Positions 1 to 9,220 of a stretch of 64,000 bases of DNA are shown here, one piece after another. The stretch is from Bacillus sp. FJAT-27225. Its GTDB lineage: Bacteria > Bacillota > Bacilli > Bacillales > Cytobacillaceae. Both the position numbers and the translations under genes were made by a program. The stretch lies in NCBI RefSeq assembly GCF_001685025.1, contig NZ_MAYU01000001.1, positions 1 through 64,000 of the forward strand. The letters run 5' to 3'. Positions within the stretch are counted from its first letter, which is position 1, and the number at the start of each line of letters is the position of its first letter. The notes beneath the pieces were generated by a model. The model worked only from the letters and a program-made list of their open reading frames with translations, did no database searches and had not been told where the DNA came from.

Positions 1-93
1 ATACGGAATTTATATGCCTTGTTGACTAACATGGTGCTTCATCACCACCTTGAGTCGAATGTATGTTCTTATTATATCAAACAAGGAAGACTT

Positions 94-170
94 TGGCTAA
101 AGCCAACCGCCATTCATCTCCCCCTTATCGTTTGGCTTTGCCCTTCACACGATTGAAGAGGGAGTCTTCT
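94..170. mobile_element. Possible IS200/IS605-type element end (hairpins only)
   Basis: Two stem-loops sit next to each other. TGGCT/AGCCA closes over two bases at 94-105. A longer imperfect hairpin at 118-164 has arms CTCCC/GGGAG plus ATCGT/ACGAT and is followed by a GTCTTCT tract. From memory this layout resembles the subterminal end of IS200/IS605-type elements in Bacillus. No transposase or TnpB remnant is in the window, so the element, if real, would extend left of base 1. The assignment is weak. Confidence 0.25.
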
Positions 171-189
171 GTCGTAAAACGATAAAAAA

Positions 190-219
190 AGCGCAATTTG
201 ACATTACTCAAATTGCGCT
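190..219 (-). terminator. Rho-independent terminator of the MFS gene
   Basis: A perfect 12-bp stem (190-201 with 208-219) has a 6-nt loop. On the minus strand it is followed by seven T residues. The stop codon of the MFS gene lies inside the stem. Confidence 0.85.
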
Positions 220-1377
220 CTTTGTTTTGTATGAAGTCTTTTTCTTACTGGAAACAGAAAGGACTACAGTAATGAATGAGAAGAAGATGAAGATCCCGGC
301 TGCATATGGGTTTACTGTGATTGAAAGGGTATCGACTATTCCAGCCCCAATAACTGAACCAACTGCAATACCCAAATGAAGAGAGGAATTATTCAAGCTT
401 TGCTGAATTTCCGATGATTCTGGTGCGTTTTCAATCAAATAAGATTGCATAGCCGGTGAAATCGCCCAGCTGAGAATCCCCCATATGATAATAATAATCA
501 AAAATACTGGAAGGATATCTGTTGTTTTTGGAAATACAAAGAAGATAGCACTAAAAACTGCCAGAGCGATAACCATTGTTTTTCTTGAACCGAATGAATC
601 GGCTAGTATACCGCCAATCCCACCGCCGCATACAGCAGCAAAACCAAATATTAAATAGATAGCACTAACCCAATTTGCATTAAGACCGGTGGTTACTTCT
701 AAATATGGCTTGAAGTACGAATACATAATGGAATGACCCGTCATATACAGGAATGTCGTTGTCAGTCCTAATGTGATCTTGTGATTTTTAAATGCTGCAA
801 GCTGTTGCCTTAAAGGAATTTGAGGTTTTGGTTCTATACGACCCATTAATAAATGTACGCCAACTATTGATAATCCTGTCAATACCGTTATAAGTACGAA
901 TGGTGCTCTCCATCCAAAACTATTTCCCATTATAAGCCCGATTGGAACTCCTAATACTAATGAAGCACTTACTCCCATGGAGACAATCCCAATTGCCCGG
1001 CCTTTATACTGTTCTCCTGCCAAGCTGGGGGCCATGACCAAACATAGGATGATTAAGAGCGCCCCGCTCAATGCTAAAATAATTCTTCCTATAAATAAAA
1101 TTGAAAAAGTAGGTGCAAATACCGTCACGATGCAACCAACAAAAAATATGTATAAACACGCTAACATGAGACGCTTTCTTTCAATTTTAGCAGTCATGAC
1201 AAGCAAAATCGGTGATGCAACTGCAAAAATTAATGCGAAAACCGTGATCAGCAAACCTGCTTGTCCAATGCTTACATTTAAATCCTCAGCAATTAAATCT
1301 AATATGCCACTAATGATCAGTTCAACCATACCGATTACAAAGGCAATGACCATTAAAAAATATATACGTTTATCCAT
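208..1377 (-). CDS. MFS transporter, 12-TM DHA1-type exporter
   Basis: The 389-residue protein is hydrophobic throughout, with about 12 membrane spans, as expected for DHA1-type drug/metabolite:proton antiporters. The loop after span 2 has the basic MFS signature region (TAKIERKRL), and GRIILALSGA fits the following helix. The start was placed at the ATG at 1377, which follows AGGAAGGA at good spacing; a longer reading from 1443 would have no ribosome binding site. The gene stands alone, ends in its own terminator and has the GMC oxidoreductase upstream on the same strand. The family includes PbuE/YdhL-like purine efflux and arabinose- or drug-efflux proteins. The substrate cannot be read from the sequence. 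Confidence 0.85.
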   Translation of the reverse strand: MDKRIYFLMVIAFVIGMVELIISGILDLIAEDLNVSIGQAGLLITVFALIFAVASPILLVMTAKIERKRLMLACLYIFFVGCIVTVFAPTFSILFIGRIILALSGALLIILCLVMAPSLAGEQYKGRAIGIVSMGVSASLVLGVPIGLIMGNSFGWRAPFVLITVLTGLSIVGVHLLMGRIEPKPQIPLRQQLAAFKNHKITLGLTTTFLYMTGHSIMYSYFKPYLEVTTGLNANWVSAIYLIFGFAAVCGGGIGGILADSFGSRKTMVIALAVFSAIFFVFPKTTDILPVFLIIIIIWGILSWAISPAMQSYLIENAPESSEIQQSLNNSSLHLGIAVGSVIGAGIVDTLSITVNPYAAGIFIFFSFITVVLSVSSKKKTSYKTKSAI

Positions 1378-1510
1378 ATTAACTTCCTTCCTAATTCCCC
1401 CAAGTGGAATACTTCCCCTTAATGAAAGTTTTCTCAAGAACAAAATAATAATGTACCATACTCTGCAGGAATTGAAAATATCACTTGAAGGAAAAGTGTA
1501 ATTAAGAATT

Positions 1511-1540
1511 AAAAAAGCACTATCCTCTCAGACAGTGCTT
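1511..1540 (-). terminator. Terminator of the GMC oxidoreductase gene
   Basis: The stem pairs AAGCACTATC (1515-1524) with GACAGTGCTT (1531-1540), with one G-T pair. A run of T residues follows on the minus strand. It lies eight bases after the stop codon at 1549. Confidence 0.8.
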
Positions 1541-1548
1541 CTGTTTAT

Positions 1549-3228
1549 TTATAAATCATTTTGAGCAAATTTGGCCGCATTAAGGCCGATCATCTGACAC
1601 GGCAATACAGTGTTGCCATCTGGCATAATAGGAGCTATAGAAAGATCTGCTACTTTAAGATTTTTCGTTCCAAAGACATTCAGGAAACCATCGACCACAC
1701 CTTCTTCAATATTCCTACCCATTCTGCATTGGCCTCCGTAATGATTTAGAGCGGTATAAGATGCTCTTACAAAGTCTGATAATACACTTCTTTTTTCCTG
1801 CTCATTTTTTATATTGAATATATTTTCAGGAGGATAAACGACCTTATAAACACCATCTGGATCTAACTGACGGGCTCTTCTTATAATCTTAAAAGTCTCT
1901 ATATATTGATCAACCATATAGTCCAAGTCATCCTGGTTAGCGAGTGGGTTAAAATCTACGGATGGGTAAGCTTCTGGATCGCTATGTGCTGCCATAATTG
2001 TACCCTTGCTTTTTGGATTTAGGTCTACGATGCCAATACTCATTACATTAGTTGGGTTATCAGGATTGAACTCCCAATTATTTATTGTAACATCAGGGGA
2101 AGGTACAAATCTTGGACCTATATTTCCTAATAACTGTAGGCGTCGTCCTGCCCCATCTGCTTGTTTAAAGGCGCCTATAGGAATAGGTTGGTCAGGATCA
2201 CGTGACATTACCCGCTGTAGCCTTGACGTTTCTACCTCTATTCCGATTCCGACAGCATAATGAGTTTGAAGGTTATATCCGACATTTGGACTCTCTACAA
2301 CCGTTACTATACCTGCTCTAGTTAAATCTTCTGTTCTCCCAACCCCTGAACGCTGAAGGATTACCGATGATAAATTTCCAGCACAAACAAATATTCCTTT
2401 TCTTGCAGAAGCTCTATGTGATTTGCCGTCTTTTACAAACTCAACACTCCTGGCAACAGGAACATCTTCATCTTCTGAAAAAATAATCTTATTAACTGTA
2501 GATTTAGCTAAAATGGCCAGTTTCCTTGAACCAACTCCAATTTCATCAGGATCAAATTCATCCCCTTGAGTTACAATATTTTCATTCAAATATCCTGTTG
2601 CAGTTGACGAACGGATGAATCCGCCATCGACTTCCTCCTGGGTGAATTGAGATCGGAAAAAGGTACAGTCTCTAATTCCAGTATTATAGTCTTCAACAAT
2701 AGGTATATTTAGAACATCTGACGTAGCTTTTGCTAAAATTGTCGTAAGCCCGTTTTCTGGAACAATCTGCTGCCTAATAAAAATTGGGCCTTTGGTACCC
2801 CGTTCTTCGGGTTCTTGTGTTTCCCCTGTGTATGTCTCATTTTCTATAAATAATGGTCGTACATTTTGATAACTCCACTGAGAACCGACAAGCTTTGCCC
2901 ACTCATTATAAAGGTTGCTGCTGCAGCGTACAGCTAACATGGCGTTATGCTCTGAACTTCCGCCAATTGCTCTTCCGCCTGATAATAACAACTGGCGGCC
3001 ACCGATTGTTGGTTCAAGTCTCGAAAGGATGTTAAAAGAATGCCGATTATCACTAGCTAAGGCTGCCGCAACTGCTCCGGAGGGACTACTTAGTTCTTCT
3101 GTCATATTCGTACCAGGCTCAAGCACAAGAACAGTGGTTCTTCGATTATCGGATAACTTTTTTGCAATGACGCCCCCCGCTGTCCCGGCCCCAATCACAA
3201 TATAGTCAAACGGCTTTAATCTTGCCAT
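1549..3228 (-). CDS. GMC-family FAD-dependent oxidoreductase
   Basis: The 559-residue protein belongs to the glucose-methanol-choline oxidoreductases, which oxidise alcohols using FAD. The N-terminus has the dinucleotide-binding motif GAGTAGG (residues 13-19). A GMC signature region (GGRAIGGSSEHNAM) lies near residue 90. The C-terminal catalytic segment carries the active-site His in NHYGGQCRMG and the partner Asn in DGNTVLPCQMIGLN. The start is the ATG at 3228, preceded by AAAGGA. No signal peptide is seen, so it is probably cytoplasmic. It has its own terminator and no partner gene. Relatives include choline, glucose and long-chain alcohol dehydrogenases; the substrate is unknown. Confidence 0.85.
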   Translation of the reverse strand: MARLKPFDYIVIGAGTAGGVIAKKLSDNRRTTVLVLEPGTNMTEELSSPSGAVAAALASDNRHSFNILSRLEPTIGGRQLLLSGGRAIGGSSEHNAMLAVRCSSNLYNEWAKLVGSQWSYQNVRPLFIENETYTGETQEPEERGTKGPIFIRQQIVPENGLTTILAKATSDVLNIPIVEDYNTGIRDCTFFRSQFTQEEVDGGFIRSSTATGYLNENIVTQGDEFDPDEIGVGSRKLAILAKSTVNKIIFSEDEDVPVARSVEFVKDGKSHRASARKGIFVCAGNLSSVILQRSGVGRTEDLTRAGIVTVVESPNVGYNLQTHYAVGIGIEVETSRLQRVMSRDPDQPIPIGAFKQADGAGRRLQLLGNIGPRFVPSPDVTINNWEFNPDNPTNVMSIGIVDLNPKSKGTIMAAHSDPEAYPSVDFNPLANQDDLDYMVDQYIETFKIIRRARQLDPDGVYKVVYPPENIFNIKNEQEKRSVLSDFVRASYTALNHYGGQCRMGRNIEEGVVDGFLNVFGTKNLKVADLSIAPIMPDGNTVLPCQMIGLNAAKFAQNDL

Positions 3229-3587
3229 GTAATCAATCCTTTCGAATGGCATCTAGAATCACTTAAATCAATAAACATTACCCATTGGTTCCCAATTAAG
3301 TGCAAAGAGAAATCCATCTTTATTAATCTAAAGACCAATCTCATTTTATGATTAAGAACCCCTCATGGTGACAAATGATTTGCGGGAGGTGTTCTAAATT
3401 AGTAAAAGAGCTGAACTCCAACATACTGCGAAGGGAATATAACTTTTTGGGCATTGTCAATATAGCCCTATTCCTGGATAGATATCTTAAAAGACTAAAA
3501 GTGGAGGTTAATGAAAAAGAAGGATTAATCTAAGCGTTATCGAATTATAATCTTCAATGAAAAAATTGTTATATTTTGGAGGTAATG
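3229..3587. other. Intergenic stretch between divergent genes
   Basis: This region separates the GMC gene (minus) from the alpha/beta hydrolase (plus) and must hold both promoters. A GTGGAGG-like site near 3503 is followed by an ATG opening only a five-codon frame. I see no convincing gene or repeat. Confidence 0.5.
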
Positions 3588-4523
3588 ATGATTTTACCGA
3601 CTATCGCAAGAAACACGTTGGGCATTATGGGATTTCCTTTGACGCTTTGGAACTTAGCTTTGGATAGAAAAAACAAGGTCAATCCGCCGGGACAGATAAT
3701 TAAAACCAGAATGTCAGAGGTACACGCAATCGCTACTGGGGAAGGACCTGTCACTGTAATCTTGGAAGCGGGATTTAGTTCCATATCGATTGATTGGTGC
3801 TATATTCAGCCTGAGATTTCAAAGGTTGCCCGTGTCATATCTTATGATCGAGGAAACTACGGATGGAGCAAGACAAAGAGGAAAAGTATGACCTCATTGG
3901 ATAGTGTCGAGGAAATGAGGGATATCCTTAGTCATCTGAATATAAAACCACCTTATATACTAGTCGGCCATTCATTTGGCGGCCTCTCGATGAGGCTGTT
4001 TGCAAGTATGTATCCCGATGACGTGATCGGCCTGGTTTTGGAAGATGCTGCACATGAGAATCAATATTTTCTTTCCACGGAGAATAGTAAAAGAATTATG
4101 AACTTTAGAAGGCTTGTAACAATTGGCTATATCACTTCATTAATAGGTATACCCAGATTGTTTAAACAGAAGATAGGCAGGAAGTTTCTTGCAACGGAAT
4201 ACGATAAGTCACTAAACTATATCGGATATACACTTGGTGCATATAAATCAGTATACCAAGAATATCTGGACAGTGTAATTTCCGCTCAACAACTACTAAC
4301 ATCCAAACCTTTGCGAATGGATTTGCCGGTTGTAGTAATCAGTGCAAAAAAACAAACTGAAGGTTGGAAGAAAAATCAGTTGCTATTAACCGATTTAACA
4401 AACAATACAGAACATATTGAAGCGGATACTGGTCACTCAGTTCATCTTGAAAACCCTAAGATTGTAATAGATAGTATTCTTAAATTAATTAATCAAAATG
4501 TCCAAAATTATAACAAACTTTAA
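3588..4523 (+). CDS. Alpha/beta hydrolase
   Basis: The 311-residue protein has the alpha/beta hydrolase fold. The nucleophile elbow is GHSFGG (Ser129), a strand-turn is seen at LEAGFSS, and a likely catalytic His lies in DTGHSVHLENP near the C-terminus. The start is the ATG at 3588, five bases after GGAGG; the ATG at 3585 is too close to that site. A hydrophobic N-terminal stretch (residues 1-25) could be a weak membrane anchor. The family covers esterases, lipases, haloperoxidases and C-C hydrolases, and the substrate is unknown. The downstream Nudix gene is 91 bases away with its own ribosome binding site, so co-transcription is possible but not shown. Confidence 0.8.
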   Translation: MILPTIARNTLGIMGFPLTLWNLALDRKNKVNPPGQIIKTRMSEVHAIATGEGPVTVILEAGFSSISIDWCYIQPEISKVARVISYDRGNYGWSKTKRKSMTSLDSVEEMRDILSHLNIKPPYILVGHSFGGLSMRLFASMYPDDVIGLVLEDAAHENQYFLSTENSKRIMNFRRLVTIGYITSLIGIPRLFKQKIGRKFLATEYDKSLNYIGYTLGAYKSVYQEYLDSVISAQQLLTSKPLRMDLPVVVISAKKQTEGWKKNQLLLTDLTNNTEHIEADTGHSVHLENPKIVIDSILKLINQNVQNYNKL

Positions 4524-4614
4524 TAGATACATATAGGTCAGAAGATTCTAATCAGGTCATGCCTGGCCGGTTCTCTTTATAATTCAAAAGTTGCCGTACA
4601 AGGAGGTTCAAAAT

Positions 4615-5103
4615 ATGCCATTTCCCACGCACATTGTAGCCGCAGGTGGATTCGTTGAGGATGGTGAAGGAAATGTTCTTTTAGTCAAAACTCGAGATGG
4701 CGGTTGGGTATACCCAGGCGGACAAGTGGAAGTTGGAGAAAATCTCATTAATGCTTTAGTTCGTGAAATCAAAGAGGAAAGTGGGATCGACACTACGGTT
4801 AGCTACTTAATTGGTGTTTATTCAAATACTGGGATTTTTAAATGGTATGATGGTGTGACCGAAGTTCCTACACAAGTAATGTTTGATTTTGTTTGTAAAC
4901 CAATTGGCGGGGAGCTAGCTGTTTCCGAAGAAACAACCGAGAGCCGCTGGGTTCCTAAAGATATGGTGCTCGATTTCATCACACATCCAGCCATTCGGAC
5001 TCGCTTTCAGGCGTATTTGGAGTTTAACGGAGGAGTGAATTATATGGAATATGTAACGAATCCCGAATTTGTAATCAAACACCAAATAGGTATATCCAGG
5101 TAG
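4615..5103 (+). CDS. Nudix hydrolase
   Basis: The 162-residue protein has a complete Nudix box (G36, E42, R50-E51, E54-E55, G57), which binds metal and cleaves nucleoside diphosphates linked to another group. It starts at the ATG at 4615 after AAGGAGG. The N-terminal strand AAGGFVEDGEGNVLL and the GGWVYPGGQ segment are typical of MutT-like enzymes that accept NDP-X or modified nucleotides. The C-terminus has no extra domain. It follows the alpha/beta hydrolase and ends in a strong hairpin. The exact substrate cannot be predicted. Confidence 0.85.
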   Translation: MPFPTHIVAAGGFVEDGEGNVLLVKTRDGGWVYPGGQVEVGENLINALVREIKEESGIDTTVSYLIGVYSNTGIFKWYDGVTEVPTQVMFDFVCKPIGGELAVSEETTESRWVPKDMVLDFITHPAIRTRFQAYLEFNGGVNYMEYVTNPEFVIKHQIGISR

Positions 5104-5111
5104 ATTTTTTC

Positions 5112-5178
5112 TCGTTGTTGAACAAATAATTGCGAGGGTTCGCGTTATAGCGCTCAATTTAACAACGATCTTTTTCCC
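5112..5178 (+). terminator. Terminator after the Nudix gene
   Basis: The outer stem TCGTTGTT (5112-5119) pairs with AACAACGA (5161-5168), inner sequence can pair again (ATTG/CAAT), and a T-rich tract follows. The loop is long. Confidence 0.5.
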
Positions 5179-5275
5179 TTTGAATTCAGTTAATTAAACA
5201 TTTTCATATTCTTTATTATACAAACGGAAGTTTAGTTAAATACCTTAAAAAATCATAATATGAGAGGGGATAATC

Positions 5276-5752
5276 GTGAAAAAAATAATATTATTCCTGT
5301 TGCTATTCTTATTAGTGGCAATTGGGCTTTCAGCCTGGATATATTCAAATGCAATTGAATCTGTCAAGGCTGTAGAAAAAAAGGTGGTACCTTTAGCAAA
5401 AGAAAAAGCCGGAATAGAAAGGCATTCGCGTTTTCAACTATACAATGGATTTGATAAAACAACATATGTAATTGAGGGAAAAAACAATAAGGGTGAAGAG
5501 ATTATCGCCTGGTTTCCCGAAAACAGCGAAAAGGTTACTGTCCGAAAAATAAGTGATGGGGTATCAGAAAAAGAAGCAATCCGAATTGTAACCGAAGAAA
5601 TGAAACCTTCAGAGATTCATTCAATTAAGCTGGGTATGTACAAAAATATCCCTATTTGGGAGGTCTCATATTCAATCGGCAACGACCAATTAAATTATTA
5701 TTTAGTCAATTTTGATACAGGCGAATACGTGACAAAAATACTTAATCTGTAA
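5276..5752 (+). CDS. TseB/YpmB-like membrane-anchored protein (DUF5590/PepSY-like)
   Basis: The 158-residue protein has one N-terminal membrane segment (about residues 4-24) and an extracytoplasmic region of two small PepSY-like alpha/beta modules; the second is near the C-terminus around EAIRIVTEEM and WEVSYSIG. Length and layout match Bacillus YpmB/TseB, which modulates the elongasome transpeptidase PBP2A and affects cell-wall elongation. The start is a GTG after GAGAGGGG. In B. subtilis ypmB sits beside dinG and aspB, whereas this copy stands alone, so it may be a paralogue rather than the orthologue. A second copy elsewhere in the genome would support that. Confidence 0.7.
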   Translation: MKKIILFLLLFLLVAIGLSAWIYSNAIESVKAVEKKVVPLAKEKAGIERHSRFQLYNGFDKTTYVIEGKNNKGEEIIAWFPENSEKVTVRKISDGVSEKEAIRIVTEEMKPSEIHSIKLGMYKNIPIWEVSYSIGNDQLNYYLVNFDTGEYVTKILNL

Positions 5753-5756
5753 GCTA

Positions 5757-5804
5757 AGCCTCTGCCCCCGAGAGGAAAAGAGTTTCGTTTTTGGGCGGCT
5801 TTAT
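5757..5804 (+). terminator. Probable terminator after the TseB-like gene
   Basis: AGCC plus GCCC (5757-5767) can pair with GGGC plus GGCT (5793-5800) across a long loop, and TTTATT follows. Five bases separate it from the stop codon. Confidence 0.4.
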
Positions 5805-5969
5805 TACAAATAACATAAATTTTTGATATCTCATTAAGTATAAGCGGAACGTATTTCATAAATGATTGCCTATTTTTTGTGTTTTATTGTCTACGAAAGT
5901 TAAGAAGGAGTATGGAAAATTATGTCGAAATATAAAATAGAGTTGCAGTAAATTTTTGGGGGTGTTTAG

Positions 5970-6596
5970 GTGGAGAAATTAAAAAGGCTTGATGTGGAAC
6001 AGCTTAATATTGTCGATGAAAATGGAACGGTTAGACTAAGATTATTTAACAACCAGAATATCCCTCCTGCAATGATGGATGGGGAAGATATCCTTCCTGG
6101 GCATCGCCAAAGTGATCCAGTTGCTGGATTGATGTTTTATAATTCAGAAGGTGATGAGTCGGGTGGTTTAATTTATGGAAGCCAAAAAGACAATGACGGC
6201 AATCATGTATCGTATGGCAGTTTGACGTTTGACCAATATAAACAGGACCAAGTTGTTCAGGTGTTGCACCATGAGGAAAACGGTAAAAAGAATTATGGCT
6301 TTTCTATTTTTGACAGGCCAAATACAAACTTAAGAGAAGATGTTAAAAAAGATAGGGAAATTCGTAATTCAACAAAATCTGAGGAAGAAAAAAATGAGGA
6401 ATTAAATAAGTTGTGGGCAGGAAATGTCCGTCGTGCATTTATGGGGAAAAATGAGGATGGAGATGTAATTGTCCAACTTACTGATAGTAAAGGCCAACCA
6501 AGAATTCGTATGGTTGTCGATCAAAATGATATTCCTAGAATGGAGTTCCTTGATGGAGAAGGAAAAGTACTTTATAAGCTGCCGCCAGAAGAGTAG
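5970..6596 (+). CDS. Conserved hypothetical protein, beta-rich repeat type
   Basis: I do not recognise this 208-residue protein as a named family. It is hydrophilic and acidic, with no signal peptide or membrane span. Two similar halves are visible. The N-terminal DENGTVRLRLFN and PPAMMDGEDI recur in the C-terminal half as DSKGQPRIRMVV and IPRMEFLDGEGKV. This suggests an internal duplication of a beta-strand unit around a charged linker (residues 110-140). It starts at a GTG preceded by GGGGGTG. The hairpin at 6625-6655 may serve as its terminator. Confidence 0.65.
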   Translation: MEKLKRLDVEQLNIVDENGTVRLRLFNNQNIPPAMMDGEDILPGHRQSDPVAGLMFYNSEGDESGGLIYGSQKDNDGNHVSYGSLTFDQYKQDQVVQVLHHEENGKKNYGFSIFDRPNTNLREDVKKDREIRNSTKSEEEKNEELNKLWAGNVRRAFMGKNEDGDVIVQLTDSKGQPRIRMVVDQNDIPRMEFLDGEGKVLYKLPPEE

Positions 6597-6624
6597 ATAG
6601 TATGAATAAAAAAATTATAATGTT

Positions 6625-6655
6625 TGCGTTGATTCAAAAGGATTGACGCATTTTT
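6625..6655 (+). repeat. Partial copy of the dispersed hairpin repeat, acting as terminator
   Basis: TGCGTTGATTC and GGATTGACGCA form the first hairpin of the repeat family described for 51226-51300, and a short T run follows. The second hairpin of the repeat is absent. Confidence 0.55.
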
Positions 6656-6676
6656 AAATTAAAGGGTGGGAGTTTA

Positions 6677-7540
6677 ATGTTAAATCGCATCATCAAACAA
6701 TTTGAATTGAAGGTTCAATCAATAAACGAGGTAGAGGATTCACATAGTTCTACTGTGTATAAATGCAACTTGGCTAATGGTGAAAATATTTTTATAAAAA
6801 TTCCATTTACAAAATTAAAGTACCAGCGGGAAATAGAAGCGTACGAAATATTAACAGGAAGTGTCTCAATTCCTGACCTGTTGGATTACTGGTCCGGAGA
6901 TGAGGAGTGCCCCGGCGCCTTTTTATTATCGGAGTTAAAAGGAACACCTTTAACAGCCAATGATTCGCCAACCGTAGCATTTCAAGTTGGGGTTCTCCAA
7001 GCCAAGATGCATACTATTCATCCGCCTGCCGGAAAAGAGTTAACTGGCATACGAAATGAATTTGCGAACTGGTCCAGTTTCATTGAGGAGCAATTTTATA
7101 GTTTCGCTGAAGATGTAAAGTTCGTTTTGGCCCCACAATTATATAAACAGGCAATTGAAAGATTCGAGAAAATGAGAAACCAACTACCATCACCTGATGG
7201 TCCAAGTTTTGTACATATGGATTTTCGCCCGGCAAATATTATTGTTGATGATAATAAAGTTTCAGGAATTATAGATTTTGAGAGCGTTCGGTTTGGTTCA
7301 ACAGAAATCGATTTTACTAAACTGTATCGAGATTTCTTATGCTTCGATCCCACCTTGTATAAGGCTTTTCAAGAAGGATATAAGAGTGTCAGGCCGTTAA
7401 TTGATTTAGAAATTGTGTTGCCATTTTACCGATTTACAGATGCTTTTAATAGTATTGGCTGGTGTAAACGCCGTGGTATTGAGAAAAATGCTTTATTTCT
7501 AAAGGAAAATGTAAAAAGATTAAAAGATTTTTTACAATAA
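6677..7540 (+). CDS. Aminoglycoside-phosphotransferase-fold kinase
   Basis: The 287-residue protein has the APH/choline-kinase fold. The catalytic loop is HMDFRPANII (His180, Asp182, Asn187) and the metal-binding Asp200 lies in IIDFES. The N-lobe lysine is probably in IFIKIPF. It starts at an ATG after GGGTGGGAG. Such proteins phosphorylate antibiotics or small metabolites (homoserine, choline, fructosamine, spectinomycin). Nothing here indicates which, and a resistance role should not be assumed. Two further APH-like genes lie in this window, one intact (58792) and one broken (22302). Confidence 0.8.
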   Translation: MLNRIIKQFELKVQSINEVEDSHSSTVYKCNLANGENIFIKIPFTKLKYQREIEAYEILTGSVSIPDLLDYWSGDEECPGAFLLSELKGTPLTANDSPTVAFQVGVLQAKMHTIHPPAGKELTGIRNEFANWSSFIEEQFYSFAEDVKFVLAPQLYKQAIERFEKMRNQLPSPDGPSFVHMDFRPANIIVDDNKVSGIIDFESVRFGSTEIDFTKLYRDFLCFDPTLYKAFQEGYKSVRPLIDLEIVLPFYRFTDAFNSIGWCKRRGIEKNALFLKENVKRLKDFLQ

Positions 7541-7679
7541 CATAGTGTGCTGCATAGAAGGACTGTCGTACAGATAGCTTTTTTTATGGAAATAGCTGGA
7601 TCAGTGTTAGATTATCAAGAAGGACTTTTAATTGCCGTGAAGAAAATGTAATGGATAAGCTCTTCGTGGAGGATAATCT

Positions 7680-8459
7680 ATGAATATCATGAACCCGGCT
7701 ACTCTTGAAGGTTGGCTGCAGCCACATTCAATCGAATGGTACAAGCAGCTTAGCAACCTCCAGGGAAAATATACATACACTTGGAATTCAACCCTGACAG
7801 AACCAAATGGGGAATCTGTTTTTGATGAAGAAGTGACTCAACTTATAGTAAATAAGAAAGTATTGGACGTGGGATGTGGGCACGGTGAGTTTACGCTTAA
7901 ATGTAGTTTGGCAGCAAGAACAATAGTAGGATTTGATGCAACAGATAATTTTATAAATACTGGATTGCAGAATAACAATTCTAATGTTTCGTTTGTTGTT
8001 GGTAATACAAAGGATGGATTACCTTTTAAACCAAACGAATTTGATTGTGCATATGTGAGAAAGGGGCCTACCTCATCCTACCCTTACCTTAATAAAGTCG
8101 TTACACAAGGTGGGAAAATAATGGGTCTCCATCCTGGTGATGAGTTAGCCAAAGAATTGCCGCTTCTATTCCCAAACCTTTTTGAGACTTCAAATGGAAC
8201 TCCAATCTTGGATACTCTTTATAAAAAACTAGAATTGAGTAATTTCTCTTATTCAACAATTGAAGTAAAGAATAGTATTGAATACATTGGTTCTCCAATG
8301 GATGTATTAAAATTGCGCTGTTTTGGTCAACAACCTTTTATCTTTGAAACGCTGAAAGAAAAATACTTATTAGAAATATCCAAGGTTTTTGAACAAAACA
8401 GTACAGAAGAGGGCTTACCTGTAACACATTCCCGTTATATAGTTCGAGCAACTGTTTAA
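7680..8459 (+). CDS. Class I SAM-dependent methyltransferase
   Basis: The 259-residue protein has the SAM-binding motif I VLDVGCGHGE (residues 61-70), an acidic end of strand 2 at GFDATDNF, and a motif III/IV-like region at FDCAYVRKGPTSSYPYL. The C-terminal half (ELSNFSYSTIEV, ending SRYIVRAT) probably forms the substrate cap. It starts at an ATG after GGAGG. The target, small molecule, RNA or protein, is not readable. It is a single-gene unit in the same orientation as its neighbours. Confidence 0.8.
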   Translation: MNIMNPATLEGWLQPHSIEWYKQLSNLQGKYTYTWNSTLTEPNGESVFDEEVTQLIVNKKVLDVGCGHGEFTLKCSLAARTIVGFDATDNFINTGLQNNNSNVSFVVGNTKDGLPFKPNEFDCAYVRKGPTSSYPYLNKVVTQGGKIMGLHPGDELAKELPLLFPNLFETSNGTPILDTLYKKLELSNFSYSTIEVKNSIEYIGSPMDVLKLRCFGQQPFIFETLKEKYLLEISKVFEQNSTEEGLPVTHSRYIVRATV

Positions 8460-8570
8460 TTAACTCTTAGTGAGTTGCGTTGATTGATTTGAAGAAACAG
8501 GGCAATACGTCGAGCTCTTCTTATTGAGTTAGTATCTGGCCTGGGAGATAAAATAAGAGAGGGTTTTGAT

Positions 8571-9047
8571 ATGACAATCGTTTTTAGAAAATCTGTGTTG
8601 GGGGATATTATTCATTTACTTTCTATACAAAAGGCTGCATTTCAAGAGGATCTGGAAAAGTACCAAGACTATGATACCAATCCAGCCTGTGAAACGCCTG
8701 AAAAGTTGGCAGAGAATATTAAAAAATTCTATCATTATACAATTTTAGACGGGGAAAAAATTATAGGAGCGTTCGACGTAAGAGGAAATGATAACCGAAT
8801 GCATATCGATAAAATTTTTATAGATCCTTCCATTCAAAATAAAGGAATCGGCACTTCCGCCATCCATTTTATCGAAAGGGAATTTCCAAATGTGAAATTA
8901 TGGACTCTCTACACACCCTCGTTAAGTTTTCGCAATCATCAACTTTATGAAAAATTAGGTTACAAAAAGACTAAAGAAGTGCAGCTTTCACCAAAACTGA
9001 TTTTGTTTAAATTCGAAAAGTTAACAGAAAGTGCTGTATTAAATTAG
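8571..9047 (+). CDS. GNAT-family N-acetyltransferase
   Basis: The 158-residue protein has one GNAT domain. Strand 4 plus the acetyl-CoA pyrophosphate loop is IDKIFIDPSIQNKGIGT (the Q-x-x-G-x-G/A motif at residues 89-94), followed by a C-terminal YEKLGY motif B. It starts at an ATG after AGAGAGGG. The same type of domain forms the N-terminal half of the fusion protein at 21181. The substrate is unknown. Confidence 0.85.
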   Translation: MTIVFRKSVLGDIIHLLSIQKAAFQEDLEKYQDYDTNPACETPEKLAENIKKFYHYTILDGEKIIGAFDVRGNDNRMHIDKIFIDPSIQNKGIGTSAIHFIEREFPNVKLWTLYTPSLSFRNHQLYEKLGYKKTKEVQLSPKLILFKFEKLTESAVLN

Positions 9048-9135
9048 CTCAACCAAATGCGCCACAAACAGTCAGTATCTTATGCATAGCTGAACCTTAA
9101 TACATATTCTCCAATACCAGATGAATTTATTAAAA

Positions 9136-9190
9136 GTGCACGGTACGAAGATCAAGAAGGTTTTTCGCACTATTTTATTGAATTCTTAAT
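9136..9190 (+). repeat. Diverged copy of the dispersed hairpin repeat
   Basis: GTGC, a GATCAAGAAGG core, CGCAC, a T-rich spacer and TTATTGAATTCTTAAT appear in the same order as in the better copies at 51226 and 55003, with several mismatches. Confidence 0.5.
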
Positions 9191-9220
9191 AGTGATTCGA
9201 GAAAGCCAAGGGGGAATTAT

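Noticed and set aside
977-1501. 174-codon frame opposite the first MFS gene
   Set aside because: It is antisense to a clear transporter gene and has no ribosome binding site or domain.
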